Made by a program: the position numbers and the translations under genes. The notes beneath the pieces are model-generated. The model saw nothing but the letters and a program-made list of their open reading frames with translations. It searched no databases and had not been told where the DNA came from. Of a DNA stretch of 10,963 bases, positions 5,957 through 10,963 are shown piece by piece. Positions within the stretch are counted from its first letter, which is position 1. Each line of letters begins with the position of its first letter. Source of the DNA: Flavobacteriaceae bacterium (GTDB taxonomy: Bacteria > Bacteroidota > Bacteroidia > Flavobacteriales > Flavobacteriaceae); the NCBI GenBank assembly GCA_013042825.1, contig JABDPL010000177.1:1-10963 (forward strand). The letters are read 5' to 3'.

Positions 5957-6373
5957 ATGAAATATATTGGTATTTGGATCGATAAGGACAAAGCACACGT
6001 AGTCACCCTAATGAAGGAACATGAAAAAATGACGACCATCGCATCGGAAATGGACCACTTCAATCCGAAAGGCGGATTGGGTGGCCGTTTCAAAGGCGGA
6101 CCCCAGGACGTGGTGCAGGACAGCAAATATCTCGAACGTGAAAAACATCAGCATAAGGCCTATTTTAAATCCATAGTGCCCCATCTTAAAGGGGCCCACA
6201 ACCTGGTCATATTCGGACCCGCACAAACCGGTGAGCGCTTCGCCAAACATCTGGAGACCTACCACCATATGCTGCACGCCAAACTCAAAGGCGTTGAAAA
6301 GGCCGACAGCATGACCGAAAACCAGGTCAAAGCTCTGGTAAGAGAGTATTTTGGGATACATTATGAGTCGTAA
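5957..6373 (+). CDS. Conserved small protein resembling the eRF1/Pelota-like 'translational machinery' family
   Basis: The protein has 138 residues, no signal peptide and no membrane segment, so it is probably cytosolic. The order of motifs recalls small bacterial proteins annotated as translational machinery or BaeRF/eRF1-domain-like: an opening strand YIGIWIDKDKAHVV (residues 3-16), a basic His-rich stretch LEREKHQHKAYF (59-70), a glycine-turn strand LVIFGPAQTGERF (83-95), and a terminal block GVEKADSMTENQVKALVREY (112-131). That order (WID..A, then FGPA, then GVE.aD.mT..Q..A.vR.YF) matches my memory of the family, not a search. A Gly-rich loop NPKGGLGGRFKGGPQDVV (36-53) may be a flexible nucleic-acid contact. 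It lacks the NIKS and GGQ parts of a real release factor, so a termination role should not be assumed. It appears to be a single-gene unit between repeat clusters. Being a real gene is much surer than the family. Confidence 0.85.
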   Translation: MKYIGIWIDKDKAHVVTLMKEHEKMTTIASEMDHFNPKGGLGGRFKGGPQDVVQDSKYLEREKHQHKAYFKSIVPHLKGAHNLVIFGPAQTGERFAKHLETYHHMLHAKLKGVEKADSMTENQVKALVREYFGIHYES

Positions 6374-6390
6374 AGACAGTTGGCAGGTAC

Positions 6391-6459
6391 TAGGTACCCC
6401 GCCCACTCGCCCAAGGCCTCGTGTTCGGGCAAGCCCGCCTTCGCTTCGCGAATTCGGGC
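6391..6459 (+). repeat. Composite intergenic repeat, copy B: leader plus one hairpin
   Basis: This is the same element as 3792-3860 in the same orientation, with one substitution over the first 50 bases. Its single hairpin has inner stem TTCGC/GCGAA (6440-6444 with 6448-6452, loop TTC) and outer stem GCCCG/CGGGC (6433-6437 with 6455-6459). This third stem sequence differs from both in copy A while keeping pairing. Confidence 0.9.
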
Positions 6460-6477
6460 AAGTAGGTATTAGGTACC

Positions 6478-6510
6478 CTGCCTGCTCGGCCGCGCCTCGC
6501 GGGCAGGCAG
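6478..6510 (+). repeat. GC-rich hairpin repeat, downstream side of the MATE gene
   Basis: CTGCCTGC (6478-6485) pairs with GCAGGCAG (6503-6510). Inside, CCGCG (6490-6494) pairs with CGCGG (6498-6502) around a CCT loop, with a one-sided TCGG bulge. An inverted copy lies at 8015-8047 on the other side of the MATE gene. It is not followed by T on either strand, so it is not a classical terminator. Confidence 0.9.
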
Positions 6511-6516
6511 GTAGGT

Positions 6517-6535
6517 ACTAGTAACTAGTAACTAG
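6517..6535 (+). repeat. Period-7 ACTAGTA array, copy B
   Basis: ACTAGTA, ACTAGTA, ACTAG run from 6517 to 6535 directly after the hairpin repeat. The MATE stop codon (TAG on the minus strand, 6532-6534) is inside the last unit. Confidence 0.85.
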
Positions 6536-7938
6536 ACTTTTACAAGTTTCCATTTCCCCTTTTTAAACCACCACATCCCGATGATGGCTATCAGCGCTTC
6601 GGCTACGGTTATAGCCCAGAAGACCCCATGAGGGCCCAATTCGAGATTTATGGCTGTGAGATATGCCAGCGGAAGCTGGAACAACCAGAAGCAGATAAAA
6701 TTTATCCAGGTGGGTGTGCGCGTGTCGCCGGCACCGTTAAAGGATTGTATGATCACCATCCCATAACCGTAAAATACATATCCGGCGGTTATGATGATAA
6801 GGGCCAATGATCCATAGCGAACCACCTCAGGATCGGCATTGAACAAACGAATAATCGGCTTGGCAAATACCAGGTATATGACGGTCACTCCGGCGAGAAA
6901 GATGGCATTATATTTCCCGGTCTTCCAGACGGAAGCTTCTGCCCTGTCGGGTTTTTTTGCACCTAGATTCTGACCCACTAATGTCGCTGCCGCATTACTC
7001 ATTCCCCAGGCCGGCATCATGGTAAACATGATCACGCGAATGGCAATGGTATAACCGGCCAGCACCTCGCTGCCGAATTCGCTCATGATACGCATGAGCA
7101 CAACCCAGCTGGAGGTTCCGATGAGGAACTGTCCGATACCTCCCAAGGAAACGCGAACCAAGTTCATCAATATCCCAATGCGCAGCACCAGGTCCTTCCA
7201 AAGCAATTTGATCTTGGTGCTTCCGCGGAATAGTATATAGAGTTGGAAGAGCACCGCCGTTCCCCTGCCCGTAGTTGTGGCAATTGCCGCACCCTGCACC
7301 CCAAAGGCCGGGATCGGCCCCAATCCGAATATAAAGAGCGGATCCAGGATCAGGTTTAAACTATTCGACAGTATAAGTGCCCACATAGCGATGGAGGCAT
7401 TCCCTGCCCCACGGAATATGGCATTGATAAGAAAGAGCAGCATAATGGTCATATTACCGCCCAGCAGTACCTGGGTATAGCCATAACCTTCTTCAATCAG
7501 GTCGGGTTCGCCACCCATGACCGAAAGGATTTCCTTTGGAAAAATGATTCCGACAGCAGAAACCAGCAGGGAAACACCAACGCCTAAGATTATGGCCTGC
7601 ACCGCAGCCTCATTGGCTCCTTTCAGGTTCTTCTCTCCTACCCGTCTGGCTACCACAGCGGTTGCCGCCATCGAAAGTCCGATCGCAATAGCATACACCA
7701 GTGTAAGAACCGATTCTGTTAATCCGATTGTGGCCACGGCATTCACCGACACTCTCGACACATAAAAAATATCGACCACGGCAAAGATCGACTCCATCAT
7801 CATCTCCAGTATCATGGGTATAGACAGCATGAACACCGCCCGGCGAATACTGCCGGAGGTAAACTCCTGTTCCTTACCGCTTACCGCAATCTTGAAATAG
7901 CGAATGAACTCCTTTATGGTTGGAAGTTTGGTTGGCAT
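6532..7938 (-). CDS. MATE-family multidrug/toxin efflux transporter
   Basis: The 468-residue inner-membrane protein has the usual MATE length and two homologous MatE halves, about 12 helices in total. The first half has the conserved opening IPMILEMMMESIFAVVDIFYV (about 40-60, with Pro41 and Asp56) and the loop motif AVVARRVGEKN (94-104). The second half repeats the pattern with a membrane segment followed by NLGAKKPDRAE and a terminal SFNGAGDTRTPTW loop. MATE proteins export cationic or amphipathic compounds using sodium or proton gradients; substrate and coupling ion cannot be read here. A cytosolic extension of about 30 residues precedes helix 1. The ATG at 7938 is the only good start, and TATTTTTG on the minus strand (7953-7946) lies just before it. 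The gene stands alone, bounded on both sides by inverted copies of one hairpin repeat. Confidence 0.95.
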   Translation of the reverse strand: MPTKLPTIKEFIRYFKIAVSGKEQEFTSGSIRRAVFMLSIPMILEMMMESIFAVVDIFYVSRVSVNAVATIGLTESVLTLVYAIAIGLSMAATAVVARRVGEKNLKGANEAAVQAIILGVGVSLLVSAVGIIFPKEILSVMGGEPDLIEEGYGYTQVLLGGNMTIMLLFLINAIFRGAGNASIAMWALILSNSLNLILDPLFIFGLGPIPAFGVQGAAIATTTGRGTAVLFQLYILFRGSTKIKLLWKDLVLRIGILMNLVRVSLGGIGQFLIGTSSWVVLMRIMSEFGSEVLAGYTIAIRVIMFTMMPAWGMSNAAATLVGQNLGAKKPDRAEASVWKTGKYNAIFLAGVTVIYLVFAKPIIRLFNADPEVVRYGSLALIIITAGYVFYGYGMVIIQSFNGAGDTRTPTWINFICFWLFQLPLAYLTAINLELGPHGVFWAITVAEALIAIIGMWWFKKGKWKLVKV

Positions 7939-7945
7939 AACAGAT

Positions 7946-7953
7946 CAAAAATA
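7946..7953 (-). promoter_or_regulatory. Candidate -7 box for the MATE gene (TATTTTTG)
   Basis: On the minus strand this fits TAnnTTTG and ends 7 nt before the ATG, implying a very short or absent 5' leader, as at blh. No -33 TTG was found at normal spacing. Confidence 0.35.
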
Positions 7954-7994
7954 GTTAAAAAGGGGAAACGAATAACTCGTTCTTGGTGTCTGGG

Positions 7995-8015
7995 TATTAG
8001 TGGTTAGTAGTTAGC
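7995..8015 (-). repeat. Period-7 array, inverted copy
   Basis: On the minus strand the heptads GCTAACT, ACTAACC, ACTAATA run from 8015 down to 7995. They directly follow, in minus-strand orientation, the GC-rich hairpin at 8047-8015, giving the same module order as the plus-strand copies. Confidence 0.72.
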
Positions 8016-8047
8016 TGCCTGCCCGCGAGGCGCGGCCGAGCAGGGAG
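8015..8047 (-). repeat. GC-rich hairpin repeat, inverted copy upstream of the MATE gene
   Basis: This is the reverse complement of 6478-6510 with one mismatch in 33 bases (position 8045). It keeps the inner CCGCG/CGCGG stem. Confidence 0.9.
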
Positions 8048-8079
8048 GGTTGTTAGTTATTGGCATAAAGCCAGCGTTA

Positions 8080-8113
8080 TCATTCTGAATGAGCGAAGCG
8101 AAATGAAGAATCT
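8080..8113 (+). repeat. TCAT...ATCT hairpin repeat, ATTCT/AGAAT type
   Basis: This 34-nt element starts TCATTCTGAA and ends AGAATCT. Outer stem ATTCT (8082-8086) pairs with AGAAT (8107-8111). The centre GCGAAGC is itself near-palindromic. Confidence 0.8.
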
Positions 8114-8127
8114 TATAAGCCTGAATG

Positions 8128-8177
8128 AGATCCTGAATCACTGAGTCATAGCTCAGCACAAGCAAGTTCAGCATGAC
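8128..8177 (-). repeat. TCAT...ATCT hairpin repeat, CTGAA/TTCAG type, with an inner hairpin
   Basis: On the minus strand this 50-nt element starts GTCATGCTGAA and ends TTCAGGATCT. The outer stem has one mismatch. The centre holds an extra hairpin CTGAG-TCATAG-CTCAG (plus-strand 8141-8156). Confidence 0.72.
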
Positions 8178-8199
8178 ATAGATAAATCGACTTGCCTGC

Positions 8200-8225
8200 G
8201 TCATCCTGAACTAGATTCAGGATCT
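8200..8225 (+). repeat. TCAT...ATCT hairpin repeat, minimal form
   Basis: This 26-nt element has a perfect 8-bp stem ATCCTGAA (8203-8210) / TTCAGGAT (8216-8223) and a CTAGA loop. It starts GTCAT and ends ATCT like its neighbours. Confidence 0.85.
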
Positions 8226-8296
8226 ACTATATTCAGCATTTAACATATCGATGCGAAGCATTGAAACCCACCAGAACGGGATAGAATTGAACAGAC

Positions 8297-8339
8297 GTCA
8301 TTGCGAGGAGTCCCGCAGGGCGGGATGACGTGGCAATCT
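8297..8339 (+). repeat. TCAT...ATCT hairpin repeat, ATTGC/GCAAT type (copy 2)
   Basis: This 43-nt element has the same length and design as 2472-2514 (in opposite orientation): outer ATTGC/GCAAT and inner GTCCCGC/GCGGGAT (one G-T wobble) around AGG. Confidence 0.87.
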
Positions 8340-8388
8340 TATACTAGAAGGAAAAGGGTAACTGGTTAGGGGTTACGGTTACCTTTTA

Positions 8389-8454
8389 CCCCGCCTTCGC
8401 TTTGCAAATTCGTACAGTTAGGGACCAGGGACTAGGTACTAGAGACTAGGTACC
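8389..8454 (+). repeat. Decayed composite repeat: partial hairpin plus period-7 array
   Basis: CCCCGCC then TTCGC-TTT-GCAAA-TTCG (8389-8412) is a degraded form of the 29-bp hairpin, with one broken pair. It is followed by heptads ACCAGGG, ACTAGGT, ACTAGAG, ACTAGGT from 8424 to 8451. Module order and orientation match copies A and B. Confidence 0.75.
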
Positions 8455-8536
8455 ACGAACTGTCCGACAGCGGTGAACAGGTGAACTAGGAACTCTTGGT
8501 CCGATTAACTATATTTAAACCAATCAACCACCACAT

Positions 8537-10744
8537 ATGTCAAAACCCGCCAAATTCGGCACATTTTTAGGGGTTTATACGCCCAGTATTCTTACCATCC
8601 TCGGGCTAATCATGTACCTGCGTTTTGGTTGGGTTGTTGGTAATGTGGGACTCTGGAACACTGTTCTAATCGTGGTAATGGCCTCTTCCATCACCTTTAT
8701 CACGGGGCTCAGTGCCTCGGCTATTGCTACCAATATCAAGGTTGGTGTTGGCGGGCAATACTATATGGTATCCCGCTCGTTGGGTCTTGAACCCGGCGGG
8801 GCCATCGGTATTCCTCTTTATCTGTGTCGAACGCTTAGTGTGACCTTTTACTGTTATGGACTGGCTGAAGCCATTCTCGCTCTATACGCATCCTCTTTTG
8901 GCGATGTGGACCCCATGGCCCTGCGCCTGCTCACCATCGGATTCATCATTCTTGTAACGGCATTGTCAGGTAAAAGCGCGAAGCTGGTCCTAAAATCCCA
9001 GATCCCCATCATGATCATTGTGGGCGCTTCCATTTTGGCCTTGTTGATCGGTGTTCTGACCAAGGATCTGAAAGCTCCGGTTACAGATGCCACCTATATC
9101 ACAGCTCCGGAAGGATTTTGGTATGTGTTTGCCGTATTTTTTCCCGCAGTAACAGGATTTACAGCCGGTATAAGCCTGAGCGGAGACCTGAAGGATCCTC
9201 AGAAATCGATCCCAAGAGGTACGCTGGGTGCCGCATTATCGGGACTGGTTATTTATTTGATCATCCCTGTACTTTTATCCGTTACAGCCGTTTTGAGTGT
9301 GGAACAACTAACAGATCTCGATGGCGGTATAACGGTATGGACCCGGCTGGCCGTTCTCGGCCCCTGGATCATTTATCCCGCGGTCTGGGGAGCGGTTTTA
9401 AGCTCGGCCTTTGGAAGTATTCTCGGCGGTCCGAGAATTCTGCAGGCACTCTCTATGGACGGGCTGGCACCAAAATTTTTATCTAAACTTTCGAAGTCGG
9501 GCCAACCCACCGTAGCCACCTGGATCTCAGGATTTCTGGCACTCTCGGCTGTATTTATCGGAGGGTTGAACACCCTGGCACAATTTGTTTCCGTATTATT
9601 CCTCACCCTCTATGTTGCTGTAAATGTTTCGGCCGCAGTAGAACAATTGATCAAGGAACCCTCGTACCGGCCTAAAGTTCATGTGCCCTGGTATGTGAGT
9701 TTATTCGGTGCTGCCGGGGCCATGATCGTCATGTGGCTCATCAGTCCGTTAGCCTTTATTCTAGCCCTCGGCCTGGAAGCCTTGATTTTCATCTATTTGA
9801 TTTCACGGAAGATGGAGCAGCAATGGGGCGATGCTTCCACAGGTATTTGGATGCATATTTCCAGATATGCCTTGCTAAAACTGAACGCCAAAAAGATCAC
9901 CCCAAGGAACTGGCGGCCTATTATCATTCTGTTCGTCAATAACCTGAAGGACTATATGAACCTGGTGAAGTTTGCCGAAATGTTGGGGCAGAACTCGGGG
10001 GTTCTGACCATTTCGAAGTTAATAACCACCGCCAATAAAGAAGAGCTTGCCAGGCGAAATGAAATCACCTTCGACATGCAAAAAGAATTGGCAAAAGAGG
10101 GCCTCCAGGCATTGACCGAGGTTCACGTGGTAGAGGATTTGAAACAGGGCATGTACAATGTGGCCGCTTCGCATGGAATTGCCGGCTTAAAAACCAATAT
10201 GGTCATATTTGGCTGGAGCAGAACCGGGAAAGGAAAAAAGAAGGAATTGGGTGTGATACACGATTTGGCCAGGTCGGGGAAGAACATTTTGATGCTGCAT
10301 TTCAAAAACCCATTGACCAAGAAAAACAACAACCGAATCGATATCTGGTGGCGGGGTTTAGATAGTAATGGCGATATGATGCTTCTGCTCTCCTACCTGA
10401 TCACCTTAAACAATAAGTGGAAAAAAGCGAAAATCAATATTATGAGTATCGCCGATACGGATGAAGACGTTTACAGCATGGAAAAGCGTATCCGGTTGAG
10501 TATTAAAGATGCGCGCATCAATGCCACACCCAGGGTAATTTTGAGGGCCGGTGAAGATACGGTGGGGCAACTCATTGAAGAAAGTAAAAACGCCGACCTG
10601 GTATTCTGCGGATTATCGCGAGACATAAATATCATCGATCAACGTGTGGCCCATATAGACCGGGTTACAGGCAGCTTAAAAGCTGTGGCTTTTGTTCAGA
10701 ATAACGGGATGAAATCGAAAACACCGGTTATTTTTAAAGCCTGA
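8537..10744 (+). CDS. Bacterial SLC12-type cation-chloride cotransporter with cytosolic C-terminal domain
   Basis: The 735-residue inner-membrane transporter belongs to the APC superfamily. Residues 1-425 carry about 12 helices and 450-735 form a soluble domain. Helix 1 is GTFLGVYTPSILTILGLIMY (8-27) followed by LRFGWVVG. The SLC12 signature is clear at about 201-230, with FFPAVTGFTAG and SLSGDLKDPQKSIPRGTL. The C-terminal domain keeps the SLC12 block IDIWWRGLDSNGDMMLLLSY (601-620). Tyr105 in VTFYCYGLAE aligns by eye with the potassium-site tyrosine of NKCC1 (Tyr383). Ala286, Ser289 and Ser290 in GAVLSSAFGS align with the NKCC1 sodium site (Ala610, Ser613, Ser614), which KCCs lack. This suggests sodium-coupled transport. 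Residues 550-720 have a loosely UspA-like pattern ending NADLVFCGLSR. The ATG at 8537 begins just before helix 1, so the protein lacks the long N-terminal regulatory tail of animal members. It is a single gene with no clear terminator within 130 bp. Confidence 0.93.
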   Translation: MSKPAKFGTFLGVYTPSILTILGLIMYLRFGWVVGNVGLWNTVLIVVMASSITFITGLSASAIATNIKVGVGGQYYMVSRSLGLEPGGAIGIPLYLCRTLSVTFYCYGLAEAILALYASSFGDVDPMALRLLTIGFIILVTALSGKSAKLVLKSQIPIMIIVGASILALLIGVLTKDLKAPVTDATYITAPEGFWYVFAVFFPAVTGFTAGISLSGDLKDPQKSIPRGTLGAALSGLVIYLIIPVLLSVTAVLSVEQLTDLDGGITVWTRLAVLGPWIIYPAVWGAVLSSAFGSILGGPRILQALSMDGLAPKFLSKLSKSGQPTVATWISGFLALSAVFIGGLNTLAQFVSVLFLTLYVAVNVSAAVEQLIKEPSYRPKVHVPWYVSLFGAAGAMIVMWLISPLAFILALGLEALIFIYLISRKMEQQWGDASTGIWMHISRYALLKLNAKKITPRNWRPIIILFVNNLKDYMNLVKFAEMLGQNSGVLTISKLITTANKEELARRNEITFDMQKELAKEGLQALTEVHVVEDLKQGMYNVAASHGIAGLKTNMVIFGWSRTGKGKKKELGVIHDLARSGKNILMLHFKNPLTKKNNNRIDIWWRGLDSNGDMMLLLSYLITLNNKWKKAKINIMSIADTDEDVYSMEKRIRLSIKDARINATPRVILRAGEDTVGQLIEESKNADLVFCGLSRDINIIDQRVAHIDRVTGSLKAVAFVQNNGMKSKTPVIFKA

Positions 10745-10875
10745 CGTTTCTTCTTCATTTTTTTAATTCAGGTACCAATTGTGGTTTACATGTTTGTGTA
10801 CTCTGCATGTTCACCATGGAAAAAAGAAACCAACCCGCCAGTAAGTTTTATATTTCAATAAAGCGGACAGGGAAA

Positions 10876-10962
10876 TCAATTTTTCAATCCCTTCAGCAAG
10901 GCATTCTGTTCTTCCATCAGATCATTCATTTTTGTGAGTAATTCGATGTCTTTGGGTGTAGC
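10876..10962 (-). CDS. C-terminal 28 residues of a minus-strand gene (unidentified, cut by window end)
   Basis: On the minus strand an open frame enters from the window edge and ends at TGA (10878-10876). The tail ATPKDIELLTKMNDLMEEQ followed by NALLKGLKN is a charged amphipathic helix with leucines at heptad-like spacing, as in short C-terminal coiled coils. A similar leucine-rich helix ends several families, including MscL channels, but this is too little to name one. It competes with a 42-codon plus-strand frame starting at 10816, which looks less protein-like. The gene would converge on the SLC12 gene. Confidence 0.5.
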   Translation of the reverse strand, partial: ATPKDIELLTKMNDLMEEQNALLKGLKN

Positions 10963-10963
10963 C

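Larger units (their letters stand above)
7939..8536. other. 598-bp gene-free, repeat-packed intergenic region
   Basis: No convincing gene is present. In order it holds a candidate MATE promoter box (7946-7953), an inverted heptad array (7995-8015), an inverted GC-rich hairpin (8015-8047), four TCAT...ATCT hairpins (8080-8339), a GGTAAC...GTTACC pair (8357-8383 region), a decayed composite element (8389-8454), and an A/T-rich leader before the SLC12 start. It separates divergent genes, so promoters for both must lie here. Confidence 0.85.

Noticed and set aside
6008..6406. 132-codon minus-strand frame over the eRF1-like gene
   Set aside because: It is antisense to a frame with recognisable conserved motifs and starts inside a repeat.
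8004..8204. 66-codon minus-strand frame in the repeat region
   Set aside because: It is made of hairpin and heptad repeats, has no protein-like pattern and no leader.
8496..8517. Promoter of the SLC12 gene (TTG at 8496, TATATTTA at 8510)
   Set aside because: The spacing is only 11 nt and the -7 box ends in A, so it does not meet the Bacteroidota consensus.
10816..10944. 42-codon plus-strand frame starting ATGGAAAAAAG
   Set aside because: No domain pattern, and it overlaps a more protein-like minus-strand C-terminus.

Overview
The window looks like chromosomal DNA of a marine member of the Flavobacteriaceae (Bacteroidota). The evidence is a flavobacterial-type proteorhodopsin beside a Brp/Blh beta-carotene cleavage gene, A-rich leaders without clear Shine-Dalgarno sequences, several TAnnTTTG boxes typical of Bacteroidota promoters, and intergenic gaps filled with short hairpin repeats. 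No rRNA, tRNA, CRISPR array, prophage or transposase gene was seen.

Layout. 2-352 (+) is the 3' end of an SLC13-type anion permease. It is followed after 27 bp by pckA (380-2008), ATP-dependent PEP carboxykinase, and a strong terminator (2023-2051). An AT-rich GIY-YIG nuclease gene (2176-2469) comes next, bracketed by two different inverted repeats. On the minus strand are a PLP-dependent trans-sulfuration enzyme (2557-3723) and blh (3953-4852). Divergent from blh is proteorhodopsin (4932-5672, +) with its own terminator (5705-5731). Then come a small eRF1/Pelota-like domain protein (5957-6373, +), a MATE exporter (6532-7938, -), a 598-bp gene-free stretch full of repeats (7939-8536), a bacterial SLC12 cation-chloride cotransporter (8537-10744, +), and the last 28 codons of an unidentified minus-strand gene (10876-10962).

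How the genes work together. Blh makes retinal from beta-carotene and proteorhodopsin uses it as the chromophore of a light-driven proton pump, so the two divergent genes form a compact phototrophy locus. The rhodopsin has glycine where xanthorhodopsin opens a window for a carotenoid antenna. The SLC13 permease and pckA may link carboxylate uptake to gluconeogenesis. The remaining genes (transport, sulfur amino acids, eRF1-like protein) have no obvious shared pathway.

The most unusual content is intergenic. (1) A composite repeat: a GC-rich hairpin module followed, always in the same relative orientation, by a period-7 array with consensus ACYAGNN. It occurs four times, and once as heptads alone. 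The hairpin stems differ between copies by compensatory changes. (2) A family of TCAT...ATCT hairpins, also with covarying stems. One copy lies directly behind the GIY-YIG gene and shares an 8-mer with the inverted repeat in front of it. This raises the possibility that the nuclease is linked to the repeats, much as RAYT transposases are linked to REP sequences.
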